A program made the translations under genes and the position numbers. Positions 43,852 to 53,558 of a stretch of 64,000 nt of DNA are shown here, in pieces. Within the stretch, counting starts at the first letter, position 1, and each line of letters begins with the position of its first letter. The notes below the pieces were generated by a model that saw only the letters and a program-made list of their open reading frames with translations, was not told the DNA's origin and ran no database searches. This stretch comes from Pedomonas mirosovicensis (lineage in GTDB: Bacteria > Pseudomonadota > Alphaproteobacteria > Sphingomonadales > Sphingomonadaceae), in contig NZ_JAKFIA010000001.1 of the NCBI RefSeq assembly GCF_022569295.1, positions 883,001-947,000 on the forward strand. The letters run 5' to 3'.

Positions 43852-45079
43852 TTACTGTGCGCGGGTGCGCCGCCGCCGGAGCGAGAGGCCCAGCGGCACG
43901 AGGCCCGCAAGGAGAAGACCTGCCGCGCCGGGTTCGGGCACCTCGAACGGCGAGATTTCCCCGAACAGGCCGTGCAGTTCGTCGGTGAGGCCGGCAGCGA
44001 AGTAGAGGTCGTCCGGGTCGCCCCCCTATGCCGCCGTTGCCGAAGATCAGCGCCCAGAGGGCCGGGATGGTCAGCAGGCTGCCGTCAGGGTTCCGTATGG
44101 CCCCGAGCGGATCGCCGGTGTCAAAATCGTAGGCGAGGATGTAGCCGTATTCGTTGTTGAAGTTGCCGACCAAGAGCGCGTTGGAAAATTCGCCGAAGTC
44201 ATCGGGCGCGACGGTGATGCCCCACGGCGAGGTGAGCAGCCCGCCGCTGGCGATCTGCTCGATGAACGTGCCGTCGGGCGCGAACACGCTCACCGCCCCG
44301 AGGCCGAGATCGGCGTTCAGCGCCTCCTGCCCCGGTATGGCGTAGGTGACGTAGAGCAGCCCGCCGATGTTCTGGATGTTGAACGGCTGGAGCCCGGCCG
44401 GAACGGTGGGGTCCACGAAGTCGCCCGTCAGGGCGACGGGGTTGAAGTCGGCGTCAAATACATCGATCTGGCCGGTCGCGCCATTGGCGGCATAGAGGTA
44501 GTTGGCCCCGCCGGTGCTGCCGGTGGCAAGGCCGGTATAGGCGGCCGGGCCGGTCGTGCCGCTTGGCACCACCGTCACCGCCTGCGTGGGGTCGCCCGTG
44601 CCGTTCCAGGCGGAAATGGAGCCGTCCAGATTGGCGAAGATGAAGGCGGCCGGACCGGTCTTGCCGCCGGAGTTGAGAACGAAGTCGCCGGTCCCGTTGA
44701 ACACCTGCCCGGTGGGGCCGGTGGGCTGCATGGCGCTTTGCGGAATGTTGACCACCAGCGGGCTGCCGGTTGGAAAGGGCGTGCCCTCGCCGTCATAGAG
44801 GGTCGAGGTGCCCGTGCCCTGGTTCGAGACCCAGAAGGGCCCGCCCGCAGGGTTAAACGAAACGCCCCAGGGGTTTACCAGATTGGGGTCGACAGTATTG
44901 GCGGGGCCGAAGCCTTCCGCCGCGAGCGCGTCCTGGTCGTCAGTCACCAGGCTTTCCACTTGGTAGAGTGGCGCGGCTCCGGCGGACGGGATCGTCAGAC
45001 CGGCTGCGCCGAGGAGAAACGCGGTGAGACTGCGCCCAAGCCAGTGGCGTGGACGCACGAGCATTGATTGCGCCAGCAT
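43852..45079 (-). pseudogene. TIGR03118/PEP-CTERM paralogue with a +1 frameshift at a C6 run
   Basis: From ATG 45079 (GGGAG upstream) the frame follows the paralogue closely (signal peptide, NPWGVSFNPAGGPFWVS, TSPWGITVAPDDFGEFSNALL) up to IFGNGGIGG. There the minus-strand G6 run (plus C6 at 44021-44026) shifts it into an unrelated tail ending at 43769. Removing one base restores DPDDLYFAAGLTDELHGLFG, then VPEPGAAGLLLAGLVPLG, RRRR and a stop at 43852-43854. As given, the PEP-CTERM anchor is lost. It may be a sequencing error, a recent mutation, or slippage-based switching of surface retention. Codon use is intact on both sides of the run. Confidence 0.85.
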
Positions 45080-45379
45080 GTGGCATCTCCCATGTTGTGC
45101 CAAAAATTGGAGTGTCAGGCCTCAACGCCGACATCACGCAACCTTGGCTCCGGCCTGGCCCCGGCGCGGGCGCTGGGCCCTTATCCATGGGGCCAAAACG
45201 GGAAACCGGTTCGCAACGAAAAGCCGCGGCAAAGGCGTGCAACCGACGCGCCGCCCGGTTTTGGCCGGGCGGGCTGGCGGGTAAACCCGGCGATCCATCC
45301 AAAGTTCCTATGATGAGGGTGCTAGATACCGTGGAATTCTGGCGGTGCCTCTTTGGGCCGGATGCGCTAGAGGAGCCCG

Positions 45380-46555
45380 ATGGAAGCGTTTGATGTTATC
45401 ATTCTAGGCGCGGGCGCGGCGGGCCTGATGTGCGCGGCGACCGCCGGCCAGCGCGGGCGGCGGGTGCTGCTGTTGGACCATGCCGACAAGGTGGGCTCGA
45501 AAATCCTCATCTCCGGCGGCGGGCGGTGCAACTTCACCAACATCGATGCGGGCGCCGACCGCTACCTGTCGCAGAACCCGCATTTCGCCAAGTCGGCGCT
45601 CAGCCGGTACGCGGCGCGCGATTTCATCGCGCTCGTCGAGAAGTACCGCATCGCCTATCACGAAAAGACCCTCGGCCAGCTGTTCTGCGACGGCTCGGCG
45701 CGGGAAATCGTCGCCATGCTGATGGAGGAGTGCGCGGCCGGTAACGTCGACGTGCGGGTGCGCCACCGGATTACGGATATTTCGGGCGGCGAGGGATTTC
45801 GCATCGAGACCGACCGGGGCGCTTTCCATGCCCCCAGCCTCGTGCTGGCGACCGGTGGGCCGTCGATCCCGAAAATGGGCGCAACCGGTTTTGCCTATCA
45901 GGTGGCGAAGCGCTTCGGCCTCAAGGTGACGGAGACGCGGCCCGCGCTGGTGCCCCTGAAGGTGGAGGCCGACCTGCTGGCCTTCTGCCAGCAGCTGGCG
46001 GGCGTGGCGGTGGATGCCATCGCCAGTTGCGGGCGGCAATCCTTCCGCGAGAACATCCTCTTCACCCACCGGGGTCTCTCCGGCCCGGCGATCCTGCAAA
46101 TCTCGTCCTACTGGCGGGAGGGGCAGGCGATCACGCTTGATCTTACGCCGGGCCTGGACGCACTGGAATTCCTCAAGGCCCGCAAGCGCGAACGCCCGAA
46201 GGCGGAGCCGAAAACCGTGCTCGGCGAAATTCTGCCCGCCCGGTTGGCGACGGCGCTGGCGGAACAGCAGCTGCCCCACGGCCCCATGGCCAATCTGCCG
46301 GACAAGGTGCTCGCCAAGCTTGCGGCACAGCTGAGGGGATGGGAGATCCGCCCCTCAGGCAGCGAAGGCTACGCCAAGGCGGAGGTGACGCTGGGCGGCA
46401 TCGACACAGGCGGCCTGTCATCCAAGACCATGGAGGCCAAGGCGGTGCCGGGCCTCTATGCCATCGGCGAGGCAGTGGACGTGACCGGCTGGCTCGGCGG
46501 CTACAATTTCCAGTGGGCGTGGGCCAGCGGCTGGGTGGCTGGGCAGGCGCTGTAG
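45380..46555 (+). CDS. FAD-dependent oxidoreductase, HI0933/YhiN family
   Basis: This 391-residue flavoprotein has the dinucleotide motif GAGAAGLMCAATAGQRG at the N-terminus, KILISGGGRCNFTN (family signature) near residue 42, LATGGPSIPKMGATG in the middle, and GLYAIGEAVDVTGWLGGYNFQWAWASG at the C-terminus, which closes over FAD. The family (BaiN/YhiN) has few characterised members and the substrate is unknown. It stands alone; 45104-45379 upstream shows no gene. Confidence 0.92.
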   Translation: MEAFDVIILGAGAAGLMCAATAGQRGRRVLLLDHADKVGSKILISGGGRCNFTNIDAGADRYLSQNPHFAKSALSRYAARDFIALVEKYRIAYHEKTLGQLFCDGSAREIVAMLMEECAAGNVDVRVRHRITDISGGEGFRIETDRGAFHAPSLVLATGGPSIPKMGATGFAYQVAKRFGLKVTETRPALVPLKVEADLLAFCQQLAGVAVDAIASCGRQSFRENILFTHRGLSGPAILQISSYWREGQAITLDLTPGLDALEFLKARKRERPKAEPKTVLGEILPARLATALAEQQLPHGPMANLPDKVLAKLAAQLRGWEIRPSGSEGYAKAEVTLGGIDTGGLSSKTMEAKAVPGLYAIGEAVDVTGWLGGYNFQWAWASGWVAGQAL

Positions 46556-46570
46556 CGAACTTGGTAAGGG

Positions 46571-46596
46571 GGAACTGGCCCCACCACTCTCCCGTT
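46571..46596 (+). promoter_or_regulatory. EcfG-type promoter of the PfpI-like gene
   Basis: GGAAC (46571-46575) and CGTT (46593-46596) are 17 bases apart, within the EcfG spacing range. The start codon lies 45 bases downstream. The encoded protein is of a general-stress family, which fits. Confidence 0.7.
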
Positions 46597-46641
46597 CCCG
46601 ATGGCTGAAGGGTCAACCCACAGCAATCGGGAGAATGAGAC

Positions 46642-47253
46642 ATGGAGAATGTTCTGGAAGGCAAGCGCGTCGCCATTTTGGCAACGGATGGCTTCGAGCA
46701 GGTGGAACTGACCGAGCCCATGCGCGCCCTGCGGGAAGCCGGCGCACGGGTGGAGGTGATCGCGCCCAAGTCCGGGTCCATTCAGGGCTATAACCACCAC
46801 GACAAGGGCGACACCATCCCCGTTGATCGCCCGCTGGAAGAGGCGCGGCCGGAGAACTACGAGGCGCTGATGCTGCCGGGCGGCGTCATCAACCCGGACG
46901 CGCTGCGGCTGGAGCAACAGGCGATCGACTTCATCCGCCACTTCGTGGAGGCCCGCAAGCCCATCGCCGCCATTTGCCACGGCCCGTGGACGCTCATTAA
47001 CGCCGGGGGCGTGAGCGGGCGGCGCATGACCTCGTGGCCGTCGCTGGAGGTGGACCTGCGGAACGCCGGTGCCGACTGGGTGGATCAGGCCGTGGTGGTG
47101 GATAGGGGGCTCGTTACCTCCCGCAGGCCGGGCGACCTCTCCGACTTCTGTGCCGCCATGGTGGAGGAGTTCAGCGAAGGCCGCCACGAGAACGCGCCTG
47201 GCGGCCGGGTCGGCGCAGCCCAATCCGGCGCCAGCCCGGCGAATGTACAGTAG
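46642..47253 (+). CDS. PfpI/DJ-1 type glutamine-amidotransferase-like stress protein
   Basis: This 203-residue protein has VAILATDGFEQVELTEPMRAL at the N-terminus with the catalytic-triad Glu. The nucleophile elbow is in AAICHGPWTLINAG (Cys near residue 113). The middle LMLPGGVINPDALR and the end VVVDRGLVTSRRPGDLSDFC match YhbO/PfpI proteins, described as proteases or glyoxal/methylglyoxal deglycases. The last 25 residues are a variable tail. Expression is probably EcfG-controlled. Confidence 0.92.
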   Translation: MENVLEGKRVAILATDGFEQVELTEPMRALREAGARVEVIAPKSGSIQGYNHHDKGDTIPVDRPLEEARPENYEALMLPGGVINPDALRLEQQAIDFIRHFVEARKPIAAICHGPWTLINAGGVSGRRMTSWPSLEVDLRNAGADWVDQAVVVDRGLVTSRRPGDLSDFCAAMVEEFSEGRHENAPGGRVGAAQSGASPANVQ

Positions 47254-47277
47254 GGTTCTGAAAAAGAAGCTTGTTTC

Positions 47278-47427
47278 TGCAGGGGACTCTGTCCCCTGCA
47301 CCCCATCCGTTTTTTAGGGGCGCGCCAACGGTAAGGCCCGGTTCAATTTTCTGCTTTCGTAGGGCCGCATCCGTCATGCTGGGGCGGCCCTATGCGCGAA
47401 GGGGGCAGGGGGTTAAGACCCCCTGCC
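47278..47427. repeat. Paired-hairpin repeat, copy 6
   Basis: The left hairpin TGCAGGGGAC/GTCCCCTGCA (47278-47300) is followed by CCCCATCCGTTTTTTAGGGG. The right hairpin GGCAGGGGGT/ACCCCCTGCC (47404-47427) is preceded by GGCCCTATGCGCGAA, related to the core of copies 3 and 4. It lies between the convergent PfpI-like and YbdD genes. Confidence 0.75.
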
Positions 47428-47450
47428 AGACCATTCCCTGAAGCAAATCC

Positions 47451-47702
47451 CTAGCAGCAGCGCCCGCCGTTGCGCCCGCAGTAGCGCGCTTCCTGGCGGT
47501 TGCGGAAGAACTCCGCCTCGCTCATCACCGGCAGGTCCGGGTGGCGCTGGGCCATGTGCTGGCAATAGGCCTCGTAGGAGGGAATGCCGATCATCAGGTT
47601 GGCGGTATCCCGCACGCCGGTGAAGAAGCGACGCAGGGCGTACTTCGGTCCGGCCGGGGGCTGGGCCCCGGCCGGGAACTGAGGAGAGGCGGCCTGTTTC
47701 AT
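47451..47702 (-). CDS. YbdD/YjiX family protein, CstA partner
   Basis: This 83-residue protein has the YbdD core NLMIGIPSYEAYCQHMAQRH, then PVMSEAEFFRNRQEARYCG and a Cys/Gly-rich end (GGRCC). YbdD proteins are small cytosolic partners of CstA/BtsT-type pyruvate or peptide transporters. About 20 extra N-terminal residues precede the core. Its ATG is 6 bases past the cstA stop, so the two are coupled. Confidence 0.92.
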   Translation of the reverse strand: MKQAASPQFPAGAQPPAGPKYALRRFFTGVRDTANLMIGIPSYEAYCQHMAQRHPDLPVMSEAEFFRNRQEARYCGRNGGRCC

Positions 47703-47708
47703 CGAGCC

Positions 47709-49751
47709 TTACTCCGCTGGAACGCCGGTAATTTCGGTCGTTGTCGGCCGGTCGATCCGATAAGCGCTGATGGCCGTGCGGATGCCGAAGAGCACGATCG
47801 AGATCACCACGAACAGGAACAGGATGCAGAGCCCCGCATCGATCCAGTCGTTGGTGATGACCCGCTGCATCTCCGCCAGCGACTTGGCCGGAGCCAGCAC
47901 CTCGCCGCGCGCCAGGGCGTCGGAGAACTTCCGGGCGTGGGCGACAAAGCTGACCGAGGGGTCGGAGGAGATCACCTTCTGCAGGCCTGCGGTGACGGTG
48001 CACACCACCAGCCAGGCGGCGGGCAAAATGGTCACCCAGGCGAAGCGCTGCTGCTTCATGCGGAACAGCACCACCGTTGCCAGCACCAGCGCCACGGCGG
48101 CCAGCATCTGGTTGGAGATGCCGAACAGCGGCCACAAGGTGTTGACGCCGCCCAGCGGGTCGGTGACGCCCTGGTAGAGGAAATAGCCCCACGCGCCGAC
48201 GCACAGCGCCGTGGCGACAAGGCCGGGGATGAATGAGGAGGTTTGCCGGAATCTGGGCGCGACGAGGCCGATGAGGTCCTGCAGCATGAAGCGTCCGGCG
48301 CGGGTGCCGGCGTCAACGGCGGTCAGGATGAACAGCGCCTCGAACAGAATGGCGAAGTGATACCAGAAGGCCTTCATCGCATCGCCGCCGACCACGTGGC
48401 TGAAGATCTCGGCCATGGCGACGGCGAGCGTCGGCGCGCCGCCGGTACGGGAGATGATGGAAGACTCGCCCACCTCCCGCGCGGTTTCGGTCAGCAGCTC
48501 GGGCGAAACCGGGAAGCCCATGGCGGTTACGGCCGCCGCCGCGCTCTCCGGCGTGGTGCCGATGAGGGCCGAGGGGCTGTTCATGGCGAAGTAGAGGCCG
48601 GGCTCGAGAATGCTCGCCCCCACCAGCGCCATGATGGCGACGAAGCTTTCCATCAGCATGCCGCCATAGCCGATGAAGGGGACATCGCTTTCGGTGGCGA
48701 TGAGCTTGGGCGTGGTGCCGCTGGAGATGAGCGCGTGAAAGCCCGAGACCGCGCCGCAGGCGATGGTGATGAACAGGAATGGGAACAGGTTGCCCGACCA
48801 CACCGGGCCGCCTCCGCCTGCGAACTTGGTGAGCGGGTGCATCTGGAGCGGCGGAGCCATGATGACGATGCCGATGGCGAGCGCGACGATGGCGCCGATC
48901 TTGAGGAAGGTGGAGAGGTAGTCGCGCGGGGCGAGCAGCAGCCACACCGGCAGGATGGCGGCGATGCCGCCGTAGGCAATCAGCATCCAGCACAGCTCGA
49001 CCGGCGTGAAGGTAAACATGGGGCCCAGCACCGCCGATTCCGCCACGTTGCGCCCATAGACGATGGCGAGCATCAGGAGGATGAAGCCGATGATGGAAAT
49101 TTCGGCCACCTTGCCGGGGCGAATGAAGCGCAGGTAAAGCCCCATGAAGATGGCGATGGGAATGGTCGCGCCTACGGTGAAGGTGCCCCATGGGCTGTCC
49201 GCCAGCGCCCGGACGACGACCAGCGCGAGCACGGCGAGGATGATGACCATAATCATGAAGGCGCCGAACAGGGCGATGGTGCCGGCCACGGCACCCATCT
49301 CCATGCGGACCAGTTCGCCGAGCGACTTGCCGTCGCGGCGCATGGAGATGAACAGCACCATGAAGTCCTGCACCGCACCGGCCAGGACCACGCCGAAGAG
49401 AATCCACAGCGTGCCGGGCAGGTAGCCCATCTGCGCCGCCAGCACCGGACCCACCAGCGGGCCCGCCCCGGCGATGGCCGCGAAGTGGTGGCCAAACAGC
49501 ACGTAGCGGTTGGTGGGCACGTAATCCAGGCCGTCCGTGTGGCGCACGGCGGGCGTCGCGCGGTTGGGATCCAGCCGCATGACATGGCGGGCGATGTAAA
49601 GGGCGTAGTAGCGATAGCCAACGAGGTACAGCGAAACTGCCGCAACGACGATCCAGAGGGCGTTGACAGGCTCGCCACGATGGGTGGCGATGACGGCCAG
49701 TGCCGCCGCGGCGATCAGCGCAAGGAGCGCCCAGCCGATTTTTCCGAGCAT
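47709..49751 (-). CDS. cstA: Carbon starvation protein A (pyruvate/peptide transporter)
   Basis: This 680-residue inner-membrane protein has many spans. Family marks include DYVPTNRYVLFGHHFAAIAGAGPLVGPVLAAQMGYLPG near residue 75, SGTTPKLI and VTDPLGGVNTLWPLFGISNQ late in the protein. ATG 49751 is chosen since the first span follows directly; a longer frame would add about 64 non-conserved residues. CstA/BtsT proteins import peptides or pyruvate under carbon limitation. It precedes the ybdD-type gene, the standard arrangement. Confidence 0.95.
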   Translation of the reverse strand: MLGKIGWALLALIAAAALAVIATHRGEPVNALWIVVAAVSLYLVGYRYYALYIARHVMRLDPNRATPAVRHTDGLDYVPTNRYVLFGHHFAAIAGAGPLVGPVLAAQMGYLPGTLWILFGVVLAGAVQDFMVLFISMRRDGKSLGELVRMEMGAVAGTIALFGAFMIMVIILAVLALVVVRALADSPWGTFTVGATIPIAIFMGLYLRFIRPGKVAEISIIGFILLMLAIVYGRNVAESAVLGPMFTFTPVELCWMLIAYGGIAAILPVWLLLAPRDYLSTFLKIGAIVALAIGIVIMAPPLQMHPLTKFAGGGGPVWSGNLFPFLFITIACGAVSGFHALISSGTTPKLIATESDVPFIGYGGMLMESFVAIMALVGASILEPGLYFAMNSPSALIGTTPESAAAAVTAMGFPVSPELLTETAREVGESSIISRTGGAPTLAVAMAEIFSHVVGGDAMKAFWYHFAILFEALFILTAVDAGTRAGRFMLQDLIGLVAPRFRQTSSFIPGLVATALCVGAWGYFLYQGVTDPLGGVNTLWPLFGISNQMLAAVALVLATVVLFRMKQQRFAWVTILPAAWLVVCTVTAGLQKVISSDPSVSFVAHARKFSDALARGEVLAPAKSLAEMQRVITNDWIDAGLCILFLFVVISIVLFGIRTAISAYRIDRPTTTEITGVPAE

Positions 49752-49919
49752 TTGCACCGTAGGTCCCCGTATTTTTTTGTCTGTCCCGCTGGAACTAACG
49801 CCCAACAAATCGAGGAAGGCAAGGCTTTGCATAAAAAAGATAAGGCGTGCCGGTGCGGCGGAATTGTCCGGAGCGAAGCAAGGCAAGCGGAGCCTGGCGG
49901 CAAAGCGGCCGCGCGCAGG

Positions 49920-49960
49920 AAAAACGCCGGGGGCGGAGGTCATCTCCGCCCACCCGGCGT
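49920..49960 (-). terminator. Rho-independent terminator of the APC permease gene
   Basis: On the minus strand a strong GC stem (ACGCCGGG...CCCGGCGT with an inner GGCGGAG/CTCCGCC) is followed by TTTTT. It lies 48 bases past the permease stop, before the cstA promoter region. Confidence 0.85.
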
Positions 49961-50008
49961 CGGGAAGGAAGGGTCCCCCGCTTGGGTGGGGGCCTTGATG
50001 TATATGAA

Positions 50009-51451
50009 TTAATCCAACGCCTTGTTCAGCGCCGGCTGATGCGACTCAGGATTGGCCAGCCGGCTCTTGCGCGCGCCGTAGGCGAGATAAACCGCAACGC
50101 CGATGGCGTTCCAGATGAGGAAACGCTCCTGCGTGATGCTGGGCAGGCTGATGAAGAGGTAGACGCACCCCACGATGGCGAGGCCGCCCACCAGCCAGAA
50201 CAGTGGCGCGCGGAACACGCGGGGGCGCTCCGGCTCGCGCAGGCGCAAGAGGATGAGGCACGCCCCCACCGCCGTGAACGCCGCCAGCGTGCCGGCGTTG
50301 GCCAGTTCGGCGATTTCCGCCAGCGGGAAGATGCCGGCGATGGCCGCCACCACGATGGCCGTGCCCACCGTCACTGCCACCGGCACGCCGCGCGCGTTGA
50401 CCGAACCGAGGCGCGGCGGCAGCAGCCCGTCGCGCGCCATCACGAAGAAGATGCGGCTCTGGCCGAACATGAAGGCGAGGATCACCGTGGGCAGGGCGAT
50501 GACCGCCACCGCGCCGATAAGCGTGGCCATCTGCGGGTGGCCGAGGGTTCGCAACACATGGGCCAACGGCTCGCCCGAGGCCGCGAATTCGGTGTAAGGC
50601 ATGGCGCCGATGGCAACGGCCGCCACGCCCATGTAGAGGAGCGTGCAGACGACCATGGAGCCGATGATGCCGATGGTCAGGTCACGCCCTGGGTTCTTGG
50701 CCTCCTCGGCGGCGGTGGAGACCGCATCAAAGCCGTAGAAGGCGAAGAAGATGATGGCGGCCGCCGCCATCACGCCCTTGGCCGTGCCGGTCTCCTCGGA
50801 GGAGGCGAAGCCGTAGGGCATGAACGGCTCGAAATGCCCGGCCTGGAAGGCGGGGATCGTCAGCGCGATGAAGATGACCAGCGCCAGGATCTTGAACACC
50901 ACCAGAACGGCATTGACCGAGGCACTCTCCCGCGTGCCGATCAAGAGCAGGCCCGCCACGGCGGCGATGATGAAGATGGCGGGCAGGTTGAGGATGCCCC
51001 CGGCGTGCGGCCCGGCGATGATCTCAATGGGCAGGTGGATGCCCGCCGACTGGAGAAAGCCCACCGCATAGCCGGACCAGCCGACGGCCACCGCCGAGCA
51101 GACGACGGAATATTCGAGGATGAGGCTCCAGCCGATCAGCCAGGCCAGCCCTTCGCCGAGCACGGAGTAGCTGTAGGTGTAGGCACTGCCGGAGGCCGGG
51201 ATCATGGTCGCCAGCTCGGCATAGGCGAGGGCGACGCACACGCACACGAGGCCGGCGATGAAAAAGGCCAGGATGACGGCGGGCCCGGCGCGGTCCGCGC
51301 CGACGCCGATTAGGGTGTAGATGCCGGTGCCGACGATCGCGCCGACGCCGAGGCCGACAAGGTGCGGCCAGCTCAGCGAGCGGCGCAGGCGCTGCCCGTG
51401 CCCGGGTGCGTCCACCATATCGATCGCCTTGCGGCGGGTCAGGAAGGTCAT
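50009..51451 (-). CDS. APC-family amino acid permease (cationic amino acid type)
   Basis: This 480-residue inner-membrane protein has about 12-14 spans. Typical segments are HLVGLGVGAIVGTGIYTLIG (APC span 1 signature), AYAELATMIPASGSAYTYSYSVLGE, and FFAFYGFDAVSTAAEEAKNP in span 6. This pattern fits the CAT/YfnA-like group of amino acid importers. Substrate specificity cannot be read. It is flanked by terminators on both sides and forms its own transcript. Confidence 0.9.
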   Translation of the reverse strand: MTFLTRRKAIDMVDAPGHGQRLRRSLSWPHLVGLGVGAIVGTGIYTLIGVGADRAGPAVILAFFIAGLVCVCVALAYAELATMIPASGSAYTYSYSVLGEGLAWLIGWSLILEYSVVCSAVAVGWSGYAVGFLQSAGIHLPIEIIAGPHAGGILNLPAIFIIAAVAGLLLIGTRESASVNAVLVVFKILALVIFIALTIPAFQAGHFEPFMPYGFASSEETGTAKGVMAAAAIIFFAFYGFDAVSTAAEEAKNPGRDLTIGIIGSMVVCTLLYMGVAAVAIGAMPYTEFAASGEPLAHVLRTLGHPQMATLIGAVAVIALPTVILAFMFGQSRIFFVMARDGLLPPRLGSVNARGVPVAVTVGTAIVVAAIAGIFPLAEIAELANAGTLAAFTAVGACLILLRLREPERPRVFRAPLFWLVGGLAIVGCVYLFISLPSITQERFLIWNAIGVAVYLAYGARKSRLANPESHQPALNKALD

Positions 51452-51624
51452 TCAGTTCCCCCGATTTGGTTGAGGATTTGCGAGGCGCCGTCCGGCCCTT
51501 GGGGCGGCGGAGGCACTGTTGCTCATGGAAAGGGAGTATAGCGGCCCGAATGGCCGGTCGAGAAATTTTATTTCAGGGACGAATGGCGACCGGGGGCGTG
51601 GCCCCTGCGGTTATCCGCCGCCCG

Positions 51625-51653
51625 AAAAAAAGCCCCGGCCGTGAGGCCGGGGC
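51625..51653 (-). terminator. Rho-independent terminator of the TonB receptor-amidohydrolase unit
   Basis: GCCCCGGCC and GGCCGGGGC (51632-51640, 51645-51653) flank GTGA, and seven T residues follow on the minus strand. The gap 51452-51781 contains this and the permease leader only. Confidence 0.9.
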
Positions 51654-51781
51654 ACCAGGTCTGCTTTCTCCGGCGTGGGATGGGCGCTCTGCCGGGGAGT
51701 GGTCGAACCTTGGCAGAGCGCCTGTTGCGGGGCCTTGGGGTGCGGAAGGCCCACCCCTCGTTTCCCCCACGCCGACGGCTC

Positions 51782-53482
51782 TTACGGCCGAGGCAGACCC
51801 TGTTCCGGCCAGCCCAGCTTGGCCTTTTCCGCCCGGACCATCTCGGCCACGTCGGCCAGCAGCTTCTTGGCGTCGTAAACGATGCCATCCTTCACCGTGT
51901 AGCTGACGCCGCCCACCCGCTCGAGCTTCTGGGTCTTCTCGTTCAGGCGCAGATGGCCCGTGCCGTAGAGCGTCTTGAAGTTCTGGAGCGGGTTCTCCTT
52001 CACGATGACGAGGTCCGCCAGCTTGCCGACGCGCACGGTGCCGATCGGCGGCACGGGCTTGCCCTTGGGCTCATAGAGGGTGAGGGCGCCGTTGAGCGTG
52101 GCCGCCGTCACCACCTGCGACGGGTTGAACCCGGCTTCCTGCAGCAGCTCCAGCTCCTCGATGTAGCCGAAGCCGTAGGTCTTGAAGATGAAGCCGGAGT
52201 CCGAGCCAGTGGTCACGCGCCCGCCGATGTTCTTGTAGTCGTTCAGAAGGCGCATGTACTTGTGGTAGAAGTTCTTCCACTTGACTTCCCGGGCCGTGGT
52301 CCAGTCGAAGAAATAGGAGCCGTGGTTTTCGCGGGACGACTGGTAGAAGTACCACAGCTGCGGCATGGTATAGATTTCGTGCCAGTCCGCGTTGCGGGCG
52401 TGCATCAGGTCCCGCGAGGCCGCGTAGATCGTCATGGTCGGGTCGAACGTGACGCCGTTCTTCTTCTGCTCCTCGAGGTAGGCCCACCACTGCTTGCTGC
52501 CGGGAGCGAAGCTCTCCTTCGCCAGGTTGGCCACATTGCCGAAGCGATCCTGCTCGTCCTGGTAATTGTAATCGACCGGCCAGTCCTGAATGGGGCCGTT
52601 CTTCAGCAGGGATTCGAAGTGGCCGTAGAAGTGGGTGACGGTCCCCAAGCCCGCCCGGCCTGCTTGCAGCGCGCTCATGCGGCCGACGCCGATCTGCGAC
52701 AGGTGGGCGGTGGTGCCGAGGCCCTGCTTCTTGGCCTCGTCGAAGATGGCTTCAAGAACCTCCGGCGGCTGGTTGGGATCGGCGGCGAGCTTGATGCCGT
52801 CAATGCCCTGCTTGGCCGCCCAGCGCACCCATTCGCGCGCCTTCTCCGGCGTGTTGGTAAGGCCGCCGGTCCAGCCCTTGCCATTGCCGGGCCGCTGGTA
52901 GACGAAGATGCGCGGCGCGACGATCTCGTTGCGGGCCGAGCGGGCGCGTTCGCTGAGCGACGTTTCCATGTCCGCCAGCTCGACGCCGCGCACGGTGGTG
53001 ACGCCATGGGCCAGCCACAGCTTGTAGGAGTAGCTGAGGTCCGGCGCCTTGTCGTTGGTCGAGCCGTGCACGTGCAGATCGATGAAGCCCGGCAGCACGT
53101 ACATGCCGGTGGCGTCCAGCTCGTAATCGAAGTCGCGCGGCTCGCGGCTGTCCTTCAGCGGCAGGCCGGGCGTTCCGGCGACGCGGATATCGGTGATGAC
53201 GTTGTTCTCGATGATGATATCCACCGGGCCGCGCGGCGGCGCGCCGCTGCCGTCGATGAGGGTGACGCCCCGGATCACCATTTTCTTGAACGGGCCGACG
53301 CCTTCGCCGGCCTTGCGGGCCGGCGCGGGCGTGGTGCCCGCACGGCCCTCGATCTTGGCAGGCGCCGGCACCTTGGTGAGGTCGGCGAACTGGCCCATGG
53401 CCGTGCTTGCGGCGGCGAGTGTCGCGCACACGGCCGTGCCGGCCAATACGGCGCGGCGGAGTGTTGCATAGGTCTTTTTCAT
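51782..53482 (-). CDS. Exported amidohydrolase-superfamily enzyme
   Basis: The product is 566 residues from ATG 53482, which places the signal peptide (RRAVLAGTAVCATLAAASTAMGQ) at the N-terminus. The metal site of the amidohydrolase barrel is visible: GFIDLHVHGS (HxH), DGIKLAADP (likely carboxylated Lys), TTAHLSQIG, VTHFYGH and TTGSDSGF (Asp). C-terminal LGKLADLVIVKENPL is the usual beta-sandwich strand. It is periplasmic. The TonB receptor gene starts the same transcript 76 bases upstream, suggesting uptake and hydrolysis of one compound, possibly a peptide-like or N-acyl substrate. Confidence 0.9.
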   Translation of the reverse strand: MKKTYATLRRAVLAGTAVCATLAAASTAMGQFADLTKVPAPAKIEGRAGTTPAPARKAGEGVGPFKKMVIRGVTLIDGSGAPPRGPVDIIIENNVITDIRVAGTPGLPLKDSREPRDFDYELDATGMYVLPGFIDLHVHGSTNDKAPDLSYSYKLWLAHGVTTVRGVELADMETSLSERARSARNEIVAPRIFVYQRPGNGKGWTGGLTNTPEKAREWVRWAAKQGIDGIKLAADPNQPPEVLEAIFDEAKKQGLGTTAHLSQIGVGRMSALQAGRAGLGTVTHFYGHFESLLKNGPIQDWPVDYNYQDEQDRFGNVANLAKESFAPGSKQWWAYLEEQKKNGVTFDPTMTIYAASRDLMHARNADWHEIYTMPQLWYFYQSSRENHGSYFFDWTTAREVKWKNFYHKYMRLLNDYKNIGGRVTTGSDSGFIFKTYGFGYIEELELLQEAGFNPSQVVTAATLNGALTLYEPKGKPVPPIGTVRVGKLADLVIVKENPLQNFKTLYGTGHLRLNEKTQKLERVGGVSYTVKDGIVYDAKKLLADVAEMVRAEKAKLGWPEQGLPRP

Positions 53483-53558
53483 CTTACCCCCGTTTGATGT
53501 TTCCAAATCAAAGCCCGTAAGAGCGGGGCGCCCCCGAATGGGAGCGTCCCGCTCCTGC

